Shown here: positions 10,973 to 23,700 of the stretch, in pieces | How positions within the stretch are numbered: the stretch's first letter is position 1 | Layout: each line of letters opens with the position of its first letter | Assembly (NCBI GenBank): GCA_035772785.1 | Contig: JAOCPU010000047.1 | Coordinates: forward strand, 124,001 to 188,000 | Origin: Phlebiopsis flavidoalba | Lineage: Eukaryota > Basidiomycota > Agaricomycetes > Polyporales > Phanerochaetaceae | Length of the DNA stretch: 64,000 bases | Direction of reading: 5' to 3' | Translations under genes and position numbers: made by a program | The notes under the pieces: generated by a model | Seen by the model: only the letters and a program-made list of their open reading frames with translations | Databases searched by the model: none | What the model was told of the DNA's origin: nothing

Positions 10973-12202
10973 ATGTCTGACCCAGAGTCCTCGGACTTTG
11001 AACAAGTCTCTGAGAACCATGAGGCGAGTACACCCTCCATCCGAGACTCTAACGACTCTACGCCCACTCCCACGTCATCCACAACCTCAAATGAGGCACC
11101 AGCCAGCATTCAGCTGCACAGCGAAATGTCGTTTGAGGACGACGGCAACATAGCCATCATTGCTGGGAACGTTCGCGTTCAAGGTTGCACCGTAGCGTTG
11201 ATGTCGCGCAAATCAGCGTTGTTCAAAGATCTGCTGAGCTTACCCCAGCCGGACACCGACCGAGGAGAAGTTTGAGGGGCTTCCTGTCGTTCGCTTGTTG
11301 GATCCTTCGGAGGATATTGCGACGCTTTTGGATGCGATATACAACGGCGCGAGGTAAGTCCAATAATCCAAAGAGTCACTCCGCGCGCTAAACGCTATGT
11401 ATTGGTCCTGTCCATCAGGTATCGATTTAGAGACGACGAAGCCCCCGCTTGGAACACAGTGCACAAAACTGTTAGTGCTTGGTACTAAATACCAAGTCGA
11501 AGAGCTACGTGAGGAGGCCGTTCATCAGCTGAACGCGCGCTACCCACGCAGGGTCAGCGACTGGGACTACACCGCCGCACAGACTCTGACACATCCTCGA
11601 CGATCGTCGTGTCGTACCCAATCGAGGAGGACCTCGTGATTGCGAACGTCGGCGCGCGCGATGGACCTTGGACCCCGACATCCACCTCGCCGCGCTGTAC
11701 GGCTGCTGCTCGCTGCCGTTCGACGTGCTCGTCAAGGGCCGCGCGCTCGAGGACGGCTCGACGAGAGCAGCACTCTGCCAGGACGACCTCATCGCGTGTC
11801 TGCAGGGCAAGGAGAACCTGCTCGTCGTCCGCGCGCGCGCGCGGAAACACCACACGCAGTCCGCATGAACCTCTTGTGAGCTCGACACGATCCCCGAGAC
11901 GTGTCGCCAGTCCGTGTGTGCGCCGAAAAGACCGCGCGACTCCGTGCCAGGTATCGCATGGCAGAGGAGCGAAGCCGAGGAGGTTGTACGATCCTCTGCG
12001 GCCGGACGACGAGGAGATCGAGAGGCATTGCTCGATAGACGAAGGCCTCTTTGCCATGAATGCCATCAAGTACTACATCGGCCGACCACGCGTCGCTGCG
12101 CCAGGACATCCGGAACACACCTCATTCCAAATACATTTGCGCGGATCGAGCGTTCTCATAGGTGCGTTTCGCCTTCCACTCTGTCATGTCGAGGTTCCTT
12201 GA
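10973..12202 (+). CDS. BTB/POZ-domain protein 2
   Basis: Same architecture as the gene at 5915. A Ser/Thr/Pro-rich leader (MSDPESSDFEQVSENHE) precedes the BTB blocks: EMSFEDDGNIAIIAGNVRVQ, KSALFKDLLSLPQP, VVRLLDPSEDIATLLDAIYN, then after a short intron (about 11354-11418) YRFRDDE and LGTKYQVEELREEAVHQLNA. The second half (LAALYGCCSLPFDVLVKGRA, CQDDLIACLQGKENLL, LYDPLRPDDEEIERH) matches the usual C-terminal region. The frame breaks at least near 11265, 11440, 11590 and 11950. The 3' end is not well defined. Two BTB genes within 6 kb on the same strand suggest local duplication, although their sequences have diverged strongly. Confidence 0.7.
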
Positions 12203-12429
12203 CCAAGAAGTGAATTCCAGATGCCGCTACTATACATGCATATATCCAGTCACCAGGGTCCGTTTTGAGAGATTTCCCGTGCTATTAGTCTGAGTGCTTT
12301 AATGAGTCTTGCTTTTGTGGACTGGAGTGTGTAGTACATGTACAGTTGTAACAATATCAAGAAATGTAGCAAGAAATATGACAAGAATAGTATGCTTATC
12401 CTCACCGCTCAAACCGGGTTATAATTGTC

Positions 12430-14317
12430 CTACGATGCGTCCTGCGCACCGCCATTGGTGTCGAGGAAGTTTTAGACCATCCTCGTGAGCAGGCCCCGCC
12501 AGAGTACGGGGACGCCACCGTCGACATCAACGTCGAGGCCAGCGATGACATGCTCCCAAGTGCCCCCCCCCACCAAACCGTTCCTCGACGTGTCTGATAA
12601 ACACGCTTTCGCCCCTTCGTGTCCGGGGGACATGCAGTTCCCAAGCCCAGGATGCGCCTCCGCTTCATCGTCCCTCCTCGTCCTCCCGCGGACGCGTCGC
12701 CCGTGCAGAGACTGTCGAGTAGCCCCCGTGTACGGCTCGCCGCGCGCGTTTGTTTGTGTACCTCATCTGCTCTTCGGGTTTTGCGACGGCGCCGAGGGGG
12801 CAACATACACGGAGGTCGCGCACCACGCTTTCGGGGAGTTCCTCGGGCAATGGGAAGTCGCGCAGAGCCTGGAGGACGGTCTCGTGTCGTGCGTCGGCAG
12901 AGTCACGGGAGCGATGAGAGGAGAGGAGGATGCGAAGGCAGAGTTCACCAAGAGGCGGTATGGTGAAACTTCTCGGTCGTAAGTGAGACGATTCTGGGCT
13001 TTGGTGAGTCTTGAGGAGTAGGGTCTTCGGGGTTAGTCGGGACACCTTCCGAAGATAAGCTGGCCTGAGCGTCGTTCCGCAGAGGCTCGCGCCCCCAAGG
13101 ATTTCCTTTGAGTGTGAGTTGAGTGAGTTGCATATTGAGCATCTCTGGCGGTGTAAATAAGCCAGCTTATTTTGCGCCAGCAGCAGGATTCTCAATCTCC
13201 GGAGAGTCACGATCTGAGGAGGAATGCACTTCAAGGCATTGCCACCTGCAAACATCGTTAGCGAGATTTGTGAAATCTTAAAAGTTTGCTTACGGAGGTT
13301 GAGTACTGTTAGACCCTGGAGAGAGAAAAGTTCGAGAGGTAGTTTGGTGATGGCATTGCGAGCCAGGTAAAGACATAGAGTGTTGATGACCTTTGGATGC
13401 TCCTCGCTAGTGGATTGACGGATATGAGGCCATCGATCAGGCGTCTTAGCTAACCTCGTGCTGTCGGAGAGAAAGGGGAGTCCAAGTAATGTGTGGGTTG
13501 GTGGGCATGGTTTGCGCACGAGTAAACGCGCGCGCGGGGGGCCTCGGCACTAGGATTCGCCGTGTGAACTGACGGGAGAACAAACGTAGACCCCCATTCA
13601 CAAATCGTGGCAGGAATTCTTGTCAAGCCAGGTCCAATGACTCGCGGAGTTTCTAGAGGTATAGGTTAGAGCTGATAGCTTGCAAAGTAGAGCAGCTTAC
13701 GAAAGGTCTATGATACCGTTGCGGCACGGTCAATAGCTCGGGTGATGACATCATCCCATTTTTCGTCCTCTAGTTGACGAAGAGATTTACGCGGCGGCGC
13801 GCCGAAGGGATCTTCCGTGTCCTCTTCGTCGCTCAGGTCAAATCGACTCTTCTTCGAGCTCGCGAGATAATCGTCCGCGGTGAAAGCGTAGTGGGGGCTC
13901 CAGGGCGTCGTTCGAGCTTATACTCGCGAAGGAGACGGTACGCTCCGCACGAGATCGACCTCTCCGCATGCCCACCCTGGGCTCGTAGCATCGAGCAACG
14001 CATGAGCGGAGGTCGTGTGATCATCTCGCGTAGACGATTCAGGATTCTCGAGGGAGTCAAGATTGAAGGATATGTCGTTCATTGCATCCTCAGTTTTCAT
14101 ATCTGGAGTAAAGACGTGGGGCGGGCGAAAGCGCCCTTCGTCGAGAGCAGCATACGGGTGCGCGAGTCCCTGTGATGCCGGCGGGGAAAGGGGATAACGG
14201 TTCGTGAGAAGGCGAAGATGGCGGCGACGAGTCGCAAGGTCCAAGCGACGGAGAGGATGCCGCTGAGGATGTTGGAGATAATGGCGGCGAGTGTGCGAGT
14301 GCGTGTGAGGAAGACAT
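12430..14317 (-). CDS. Leucine-rich-repeat protein
   Basis: An intracellular adaptor-type protein. The probable start at 14317 gives MSSSHALAHSPPLSPTSSAA, a Ser/Pro-rich leader. Next come an acidic segment (RFDLSDEEDTEDPFGAPPRK, LRQLEDEKWDDVITRAIDRA) and leucine-rich repeats with the LxxLxLxxNxL pattern: LYLARNAITKLPLELFSLQG, then LKCIPPQIVTLRRLRILLL. The C-terminal half has a conserved LGELCLRILLS...LPEELPESVVRDLRVC region and a VPVLWRGLLTRM end, which I associate with a fungal LRR family ending in a Cys-containing domain. There is no signal peptide. Introns lie near 13140-13190, 13245-13295 and 13640-13700. Frame breaks occur in the leader and in the G-rich stretch near 12570. Confidence 0.7.
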
Positions 14318-15429
14318 AGATGTGCTCGCCCAGGTGACCAGCTCTTTAGTACACCGGCACTTGCCGTGGGCACGGGAGTCGCTTTTGAGGCACGTGAGCG
14401 CGTCGATGACGCGCTGACCCTGAGTCCTTAGCGCGCAGAAATTGGACGAAAGAAATTCAGAGCGCACTGACAAGTTGAAACTCGCGGCGACAGTCTTGTG
14501 AAGGCCAAATCCTCCAGTACTGGTCGCAATCGCAACCGTCCGCAATCAAGTTCATCATCATCATGACCATGTTCATTGATCTCGGATGCACGCCACTCGG
14601 ATACTGCGTGGTGTTGTGTAGCTTGACCGCGATCAAGCATTTGGAGGACAAACCACTCCCAGCTCAAAGGTGACTTGAATGTGACACTAGCTAGTCCGAA
14701 TCGCACTCTGTTGGGGAGTGTTTGGAGCAAGGTGAGCTGTGTTTTTTTATGCTCATTTATATAAGTGTTTTTAATTAGCCAATGGAAGACGGTCGCATTC
14801 AAGCTCGAATGATGATCACTGCACACCGTCCCGCCAATGAGACCTGAATCCACTATTTGGTTGGTACATTTGCTCCCTTCAAGCTGATATTACATCCTAG
14901 GACTATGTGTTTGTTGGGCAAATCATCACAATGTCCCATGAAGAGCATCAGAGAATTATATACCTTGTGTACATGCCTCTCTCGGAAGCAACCGATGCAA
15001 CACGGTGACACACATGAAGACGAAGCTACTCGCAAACGCCGATAGAGCGGGCACAATGCGACATGAGGCCCTGTCACAATGGAGAAGCACGGGGCTCAGG
15101 CTTAAGCGCGACACTCTCACGGATCTCCTATCGCCATGCCCGCCTTCCTCCAGTCGTGCTCCACGACCAAGCTCTCGTACGGGGGCACGCTTTCAGGTAT
15201 CCCCTTCATGAGACCGGACAGCTACTCTTGCGTCCTCTAAGGCCAAGTATGGGTGAGTCCGCACCTTGAACTTACGTTTCAACATCGTTTACAGACTAAT
15301 TTCGAATCTACGGCGTGTGTTCTGAACGACCCAGACCAGCCCCTCTCACTGTTTCAAGCTTAGTGGCGAATGGCCTCTCTTGCGACTTGGTTCATGAGAT
15401 AGTCATTGACGCTCCTAGCTCGTCTGCAC
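14318..15429. other. Divergent intergenic region
   Basis: It lies between the minus-strand LRR gene and the plus-strand CYP505 gene, so it carries both promoters. A minus open frame at 14428-14853 and several short ones show no family resemblance. Nothing else is identifiable. Confidence 0.35.
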
Positions 15430-15436
15430 TATAAAG
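15430..15436 (+). promoter_or_regulatory. TATA box of CYP505 copy 1
   Basis: TATAAAG, 43 bases before the last base of the leader preceding the ATG at 15479. It is the cleanest TATA match in the window. Confidence 0.65.
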
Positions 15437-15478
15437 GTCCGCCTTTTGCAGAGTCGAGCATCACGAGCGAAAGCAAGC

Positions 15479-18400
15479 ATGTCGACTCTGATTCCGTCCT
15501 CCGCCCTCCGTCCCATTCCTGGGTCATACTCAAAGCATTGACCGCGACGTCCCAATTCTCTCGTATCAGCTTCTCTCCAAGCAGTACTGGGCGAAATATT
15601 CGAGCTCAACCTTGCAGGTGAGTCGAGGCGATGACCCATTTCGGAAGACTATTGACTTTCACTCTAGGACGGCATGTCACGGTGATATGTACACAGGAGC
15701 TCCTTCATGAGGTCTCCGATGAAAAAAAGGTTTCGAAAAGTCCTCAGCCCTAGCCTGAACGAGGTACGAAACGCCGTCGGTGACGGACTGTTTACAGTAA
15801 GTACTCTGTTTAGAGACGGACATAACTTCAACACTGATGGGAGCGTCTGAAGGCCCATCTTGAGGAAACAAAACTGGGGCGGTTGCTCGTCAGTAGCATG
15901 GTCTATGAGGCTGTACATACCCGTTCACGATCGTCATAGACCGTATCCTCATGCCGGCGTTCAGTACGATGAACGGTTCGCAACATGTTTGACGACATGG
16001 TCGATGTCATCGAACAGCTTTGCGATAAATGGGAGCGGTACGACATATACGTGCCTCTGCCGTCACGTAGCTGATCAGTATGTAGATTCGGACCCCACCA
16101 TAGACTCGATCCGGCACAGGACTTCACTGCGCTCACCTTGGAAGCGATTACGTACTGTGCCATGTCCTATCGGTGAGCATGGCCTCAGCATCGTGAAATG
16201 GGAGACTATAACTGACTTCGGTCGGCAGCATGAACGCATTCTATGTGGTGAGCTACCATCGGTATACATACATTGTTAGCCGCTCATAAGTCTCCAGGAC
16301 GGCTTGCATCCTTTTGCTAAAGCTCTCAGCCGACTTTCTGTACGAGAGTAACGCCCGGTCTCTAAGACTTGGGGTGGTCAAACCTTTCATGCGCACGGCA
16401 AATGCCAAATATGAGGAAGATAGACAGGTGCTGATTAAATACGTTGACGAAAGTCAGTCCGCATCCTAGGCTCCGTATATGAAGTAAGTCTCTGCCTCAC
16501 CACTTGCATAGTTCTACAGTATCGCAAAGAAAATCCGACAGACAAGAAGGACATTCTCAATATGATGTTGAATGGTGTAGACAAAGAGACTGGCCAAAAA
16601 CTCTCCGACCAAAGTATCAAAAATAATGTATGCACTCGTTGTTGTGGAACTGTTTGGCGAGACTCACACCTGTTCGTAGTTTGCTCACTTTTCTCATTGC
16701 CGGTAGGCCTAAATATCTCTGATTATGCTCAAATAAAAACTGAACATCTCGACTAGGACACGAAACAACCTCAGGTTTGCGCTCTTATTGACGGTTGACG
16801 CATTTGCTAACCCGTCGCCGCAGGAATGCTCACATTTATCATGTACTATTTGCTCAAGAATCCCGAAACCATGCTCAAGCTAAGACAAGAGGTTGACACC
16901 ATGATCGGCGACGCGCGCGATGGCAATTGACGACGTGCATAAATTGCCGTACCTCATTGGTCTGCTCCTACTCATTGACTTTTGGACTGGTTCTGACATT
17001 TTAAACAAAAGCTGTCATGAGAGGAGGCTCTCCGGCTGGGACCTCCTGCTCCTATACGAGGTGCCGCTCCCTGGGAAGACACAACCCTGAAGGGCAAATA
17101 CCCCATTGCCAAAGACGCCGCCATCATCTGTGCGATTTATCTCATTCAGCGCGATCCCAAGGTATGGGGCGAGGATGTGGACGAGTTCCGCCCAGAGCGC
17201 ATGCTCGATGGCAAGTTCGACTCTTTACCGGTATGTCTATTGTCGCTATGGACCAATCGAATCTCTGACCAAACATCCCTAGCCTAATTCCTGGCAGCCT
17301 TTTGGCTATGGCATGCGAGGCTGCATCGTACGTACCTCGACTGTCTCTATTGATTAACTGGCACTAACGTCCCCTGAACAGGGTCGGCCATTCGCGTGGC
17401 AAGAGGTCCAAATCCTCCTTGTGCGCCTGATGCAAAGGTTCACCTTCGTCCTGGATGACCCCTCCTACGACCTCCACTTCAAGCAGACTCTGTCGATCAA
17501 GCCTCGAGATTTCTACATCCACGCCATACCTCGTACGGATAAGAAGAAGAGAATCGTGCCCATCCCGACGCCGTCGTCCACGCTTTTGCGCTCTCAGGCG
17601 CTAGCAACCCCGGCCGTATCATTTGACGAAGGCAAGCAGCTGATGTACGTCTTGTACGGCTCAAACACCGGCACCTCCGAGGCTTTTGCACAGCGCATTG
17701 CATCGGATGCCTCAGGACATGGTAAGACCATGTCTTCCATTGGAGTTGACCTCAGTGATCTCACCGGACTTTCTAGGTTTCAATGCCAGAATCGGTACTC
17801 TTGACTCTGCAGCTGGTCACCTAACTACTGATGGCCCTATTGTCATTGTGACCGCTTCGTTCGAGGGTACTTTTTTCTCACTTTACTTAAGTCGCGTTTG
17901 CTGAAATTTTTTTTTAGGTCAACCCGCGGACAACGCTACCCAGTTTGTAGCTTGGCTCAAGAGCCTCGAAGGCGATGCGCTCCCGGGAGTCACTTTTGCC
18001 GTCTTTGGATGCGGGAACCGCGACTGGGCGCTGACCTATCAACGTGTCCCCACCCTTTGCGACGACGTTCTGGCGGCTCGAGGTGGCAAACGCCTTGTAG
18101 ACCGTGGTGAAGGTGACGCAGGATCTAGCGATCTGTTTGGCGCTTTCGATCAATGGGAGGCTTCCCTGTGGAAATCCTTGCAGGAGGTAACACAGTGTTC
18201 GGCTCTACACCTGCGTACATGGCAACCTAACACTCTTACCCCTTAGGCCTATGGAACAAAGAAGACCGAAGGTGTCATCAAGAACCTTGAGATTCAAGTC
18301 GTCGACGCTGGAACTACCAGGCCAGCCATCCTCCGCCAGCCGGATGCCTCTCTAGGGACTGTCGTCGTTAATAAGGTTCTCACGAGTGAAGGAGTTCCTG

Positions 18401-19774
18401 TCAAACGGCACATTGGTACGCCAACCATATTTCTGTCGCGACAAATGTTCTAACAACATGCAGAATTTGAGCTACCAGAAGGGGCTTACCTACCGCACAG
18501 GCGACTATCTTGCGATGTGAGTACGGGGCTCTATGCCACGACAGGCTTTCTCATCGCCTTTGAAGTCTGCCCGTCAACCCGTCGCGCGACGTTCAGCGAG
18601 CTCTTGCCCGCTTTGGTCTTCTGGCGGAACAAGAGGTATGTTCAATGAATATCTCCCACATACCTTGACTCACGACATTCATTCAGATTACTATCAACGC
18701 CTCCGGGCCTTCGCCTTTGCCCATTGGGCGTCCCATCAATGTGGCAAGTCTTTTGAGTGGATATGTCGAGCTTTCTCAGCCGGCTACCGCTCGAGATCTC
18801 CGTATTCTCACCGATTTGGCGAAATCCGATGCTACCGTTTCTGCTATCAAGCACATGACAGACGCATACGCCGACCAGGTGCTTTCCAAACGCCTCAGTG
18901 TTCTGGACCTCCTCGAGGACTACCACGACATCGAGATCTCGCTCGCGGAGTTTCTTCAATTGCTACCGAGCATGCGTGTTAGGCAGTACTCAATCTCGTC
19001 TTCGCCACTCGCCGACCCCCAGCGCGTCAACCTTGACCATCAGCGTCCTCGAAGCACCTGCGATCTCGGGGCGCCCGAGAGCCATTCCTCGGCGTTGCAT
19101 CCACATACCTCGCAGGCCTTCGCGCAGGGGACAAAGTCCAGCTCACCGTCCGTCCTTCGAACGCCGCGTTCCACCCGCCGTCCGATCCCAAGGTTCCTCA
19201 TCGTGATGTATTGTGCCGGGTCAGGCCTCGCGCCTATGCGTGGTTTCTTGCAGGAGCGAGCTATTCAGAAGAAGTCCGGCCGCGAATTCCTTCGTGGCTC
19301 AGAGTATTCTATTCTTCGGCTGCCGCTCCCCTTCTCAAGATTATCTGTATGCCGACTCGGACCTCAAGGAGTGGGTGGAGCTGGGCATTGTCGACATGCG
19401 TCCAGCGTTCTCGCGTACCCCCGAACAATCGCTAGGTTGCAAATACGTTCAAGAGTGAGTGTTCCTTTTGAAACGAACTGCATAGAAGTGGACTCATCTG
19501 TCTGCGCAGCCGCGTTTGGTACGACCGTGACGATTTGTCGTTGCGGTATGGGACGCCGGTGCCAAGGTGAGAGATTTGATTTCGCATTACAAAGACACTT
19601 CCGCTGAAGATACAATCAGTTCTATCTGTGCGGTTCGGGAAGATGGCGACCTCCGTCAAGGAGACCCTTGTACAGATCGTAGGGGGAGACAAGCTGCAGG
19701 TCAGACCCGAAGAGGCGAAGGAGAAGTTCCGCGAAATCGTCAACGGCAGATTCGCTACTGATGTTTTCGAATGA
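15479..19774 (+). CDS. CYP505-like self-sufficient cytochrome P450 (P450:NADPH-P450 reductase fusion), copy 1
   Basis: A P450BM3/P450foxy-type enzyme: sub-terminal hydroxylation of fatty acids, alkanes or alcohols with NADPH, heme and FMN/FAD in one chain of about 1050 residues. Visible in order: RPIPG..IDRDVP leader, TQELLHEVSDE, RNAVGDGLFT, MPAFSTMN, I-helix LLTFLIAGHETTSGMLTF (across two introns), DDVHKLPYLI, the ExxR helix, DEFRPERMLDGKFDSLP, and heme loop PFGYGMRGCI|GRPFAW with its Cys. The FMN domain follows (YGSNTGTSEAFAQRIASDA, FAVFGCGNRDWALTYQRVPT), then FAD/NADPH blocks (RTGDYLAI, MRVRQYSISSSPLADPQRVT, MYCAGSGLAPMRGFLQERAI) and end VNGRFATDVFE. Membrane anchor absent, so cytosolic. 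Introns include 16173-16228, 16248-16297, 16703-16756, 16775-16823 and 17328-17381. Single-base frame breaks occur, for example an extra G in the ExxR helix at about 17018 and breaks near 16915 and 19030. It is the best preserved of three copies and plausibly functional. Confidence 0.9.
16229..16247 (+). other. 19-nt microexon in CYP505 copy 1
   Basis: An exon of one base plus six codons (MNAFYV) between introns 16173-16228 and 16248-16297, joining SYR to DGLHPFA. The equivalents are 21548-21566 (MNTFYM) and 55821-55839 (minus, MNTFYM). Confidence 0.8.
16757..16774 (+). other. 18-nt microexon encoding the P450 oxygen-activation motif
   Basis: The exon GACACGAAACAACCTCAG is bounded by introns 16703-16756 and 16775-16823. 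Spliced, it completes AGHETTSG, which contains the conserved acid-threonine pair. The two paralogues have an exon of identical length at the same place (22071-22088 and 55269-55286). Confidence 0.85.
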
Positions 19775-20780
19775 TTTGCTCGCGCCGTATTAGTGGGCAT
19801 ACGAATGTCTCGTCAATCCTGTTTCAACATAAGTAATCGCTCAAATATTTCGCGCATGCCCCTCACTTCGTATTGTGCCATTGACGTCGTATTTTGCCAT
19901 CTCAAAGCGATGCGTTTGTTTTGACCGGAACTGTGCCCGGTTTTTTGAATGATGAACGCAAGTCACCGAGTGCTGGGACCAAGACGTTTTGACAAGCCTG
20001 GAGTCGGCCACGGTCCCGCGAAGCGTGGATTTACGTCAGCAAAAGAGCGCGCCACATCCTTTTAACCGTACATCAGTCCAAATATAGTCTGAATCTTGCC
20101 TTAAAAGAAGGGTTTGCTATCTACGGATTTTGCCGTGAGCCAAATTTGATAAACTTTGCGAACTTTGTTTTTGGGGTGTACAGCGTAAATGACTGGTCGA
20201 CGCCGCTCCCCTCATACCCACCATGCAGGTTGGGTATGCAAGACATCGCTCTCTGGAGTTTTTCACCTGTCTTTCGTTCACAGGGTTGTTCTTAAAACGA
20301 CAGTTGTACAAACGACGTAATTCATCTGAACAGGGATTGATGCGCCTCAAGACTGCTGCAAACACAATTGTTTTCAACGAACATTAGTAGCAGCAGGGGC
20401 CGCTTATTCCAATATTCAACATTGCAGTCGTTATGCTCGCCTCGATGTAATTCTCGTCGCATCGAACCTCGATGTCATTACTCAAGACGGGTGTTCTTTT
20501 TACTGAACGCGTTCGGTGAGTTAATGCTAATACTCTCACATTACAACGAACACCAATTACAGCGACGGCATTTTGGTTTCTCTTTTTATTGGTTTTCTTT
20601 GATGGCTCACGGGTTGCTTCTTCCGTGTAGTTGCTGCGAGCATTGCAGTGCAATGATGCACGACGTACAAAGAGCCCGCCTACCAAGGGCCACCGCTCTG
20701 GAAGCCCATGCAGCATATAACAGGTGTTCATACCCTGCGCTGGTCCCACTAGGCTACCAGTCAAATCGTCATCGAAGACA
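19775..20780. other. Intergenic region between tandem CYP505 copies
   Basis: About 1 kb. TATAA at 20716-20720 lies 61 bases before the next ATG and is the probable promoter of copy 2. No terminator-like or repeated structure and no coding family was recognised in the rest. Confidence 0.4.
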
Positions 20781-23700
20781 TGTCTAAAGAAATCCCCTCT
20801 CCGCCCGCCATTCCATCATCGGACACCTCGGGGCAATCGACCGCAACCTTCACCATCAAAACTCTTTTACCTTTGGCGAAACCATAGTGGTGGTGAAATA
20901 TATCAGTTAACGTTCTCGGTAAATAATACACGTCATAGAAACGCTAGACCGTACGTACTGACAAGAGGCCTTCGCACGCAGGTAGAAAGATAGTGGTCGT
21001 CAACAGCCAAGAGCTGCTTCATGATGTTTCCGACGAACAAACGCTTCCGTAAGAAGGTTGGAGGAGGACATTTTTGTTGGGGCCGAAGTGAGAAACGCGG
21101 TTCACGATGGTCTCTTCACTGTAAGTAAAACATGTCGTAGCGAGTCATATCCTAACCGCGTGCAGGCGCAACCCGAGGAACAGAACTGGCACATAGCACG
21201 TGAGGCTGAAATACTCCTCCTACTTCGGCGACTGCTGACTTTGGCGTAGATCGGATTTTGATGCCAGCATTCAGCACAATGAATGTGCGAAATATGTTTG
21301 ACGACATGGTCGACGTCGTTTCCCAGCTAGTCTTGAAAGGGAAAGGCAGGTCATGCTCCATGCTCACTGTTACGCTCATGCTCACATTCCGGCACTCCCA
21401 GATTTGGACCGCGCTACAAGATAGAGCCCGCCCAAGATTTCACGGCTCTGACTCTGGAGGCAATCTCACTCTGCGCCGATGTCATATCGGTATACTAGTC
21501 GCATTTCGATGAAGAATACCTGTGCTTAATTCATCTTTCACGAATAGAATGAACACGTTTTACATGGTTCGTGACCGCCATTGCAAAAACAGCACCATAA
21601 ATGCTAATACCACTTGCAGGAAGGAATGCATCCTTTCGCAATTGCGATGGCGGATTTCTTGAAAGAAAGTGGCGATAGGGCAGCACGACTCTCCATTGTC
21701 AAGCCGTTCATGCAAAGCACAAATGCAAAGTACGAGGAAGACATCAAGCTGTTGACGAAGTATGTCGACGACAGTATGTTTTGCTCATTTCTGAGACCAG
21801 TAGTCGCATTCTAATGCTCCAGTAGTCTTGGAGGATCGTAAAGCCAATCCATCGGACAAAAAGGACCTTTTGAGTCTCATGTTGAATGGGGTCGACAAGG
21901 AAACGGGCCAAACGCTCTCTGAAGGAACCATCAAAGACAACGTTCGATTTCCATTCAATCATAGCTCTGCCCGTACTGACTAGAAAAACTGCAGCTCCTT
22001 ACCTTTTGATTGCGGGTGAGTACGAGCTATGTTTCTGGCGTGATATTTTATTTATGCATGTATTGCTCAGGCCATGAGACTACATCTGGTGCGTCCCAGG
22101 CAACACCTGATTTTTCCCGAAACCTAACATCATCATTCTAGGGATGCTTACCTTCATCATGTACTACCTCCTCAAGAACCCGGACTCCATGCGCAAGCTT
22201 CGCGAAGAGGTCGAAACACTCATCGGTGACAGGCTCATGACCGTCGACGACGTACACAAGCTCCCATATCTGATAGGTATGACTCTACGTTACAGTCTTC
22301 CTTGTGCGCTAAAAGATGTTACTCCCTCCAGCTGTAATGCGCGAAGCCCTCCGCCTCGCACCACCTGCCCTCTATACGGTCCACCAGTCCCTATGAGGAA
22401 ATTGTCATTGGGAATGGGAAATACCGACTCGAGAAGGACGCCCGAGTTCTCTGTGGTATCTACATGGTACACAGAGATCCCCAACGTGTGGGGCGAGGAT
22501 GTACGTACCATTATCTCCAGATCTACTTCCCACACGATGCTAATCATGTGCAAAGGCGCGGAGGAGTTCCGACCCGAGCGTATGCTCGACGGCAAGTTCG
22601 AGGCCTTAACCGGTGAGTGCAGCGTCATAACCTAGAACGAATGGCTAAACACGGCTGTTTAGCCCCGACTCTTGGCAGCCGTTTTGGTTTCGGAATGAGA
22701 GGCTGCATTGTGAGCCGCTTTTCTCGCTAGTCTATGCACGAGAATCTGAGATGACTTCTAGGGAAGAGCGTTCGCATGGCTAAGAAGCGCAGATCGCCCT
22801 CGTTTATCTCATGCAACGCTTTACTTTTATCATGGATGATCCGTCGTACAGTCTGCACCTGAAACAAACATTGACAATCAAGCCTCATGGGTTCTACATC
22901 CACGCTATCCCTCGCACAGACAAGAAGAACATCATTCCCCTTTCTGTTCCCTCCTCTACACTGCTGAATACTCAACATGACGGCCAAAATACGGTAGCTG
23001 CCGCAGCTGCACCCTCAGGGGACAAGAAGCCAATGTATGTTCTCTACGGCTCGAACACTGGGACATGCGAGTCGTTTTTGCGCAGCAAATCGCTGCTGGA
23101 GCATCTCAGCACGGTACGCCTCCACCAACGCCTTCGAAGTTTGAAAACTCTAATTCATCTATCCCAGGATTCACCGCAAGTATCGGCACATTGGACTCAA
23201 CGGCAGGAAAACTTCCAGTAGACGGACCGGTTATCATCGTAACAGCAGCTTCATTCGAAGGTACGCCATTTTCGAGACAGCGTTTTAGGCGTATTGGTCT
23301 GACTGAGTGCTTCCAGGGGGAGCCCGCGGACAACGCAGCTCATTTCATCTCGTGGATGAAATCGCTGCAAGGAGAATCCCTGTCACGAACTCAATTTTGC
23401 GGTCTTCGGCTGTCTGGAAATCACGATTGGGCCCTGACCTATCAGAAGATTCCTACCCTCATCGACAGCACATTGTCGGAACGTGGTGCGAAGCGGGGTG
23501 TCGTAGCAAGGGGTGACGGCGAGCGATTCTATTCCTCTGTGGATCAAGTGAACCTGCTTCGAGTCGTTTGAGAAATAGTGATGGCCGCCCTGTATGGGAT
23601 CGAGCTTCGCCAAGGACAATTTTACGTTACAGGCGTCGATGTTAATATGCGGAGTACTGACGGTGTAATTGTCAGCTGTACAACACCACGTAGCCGTCCA

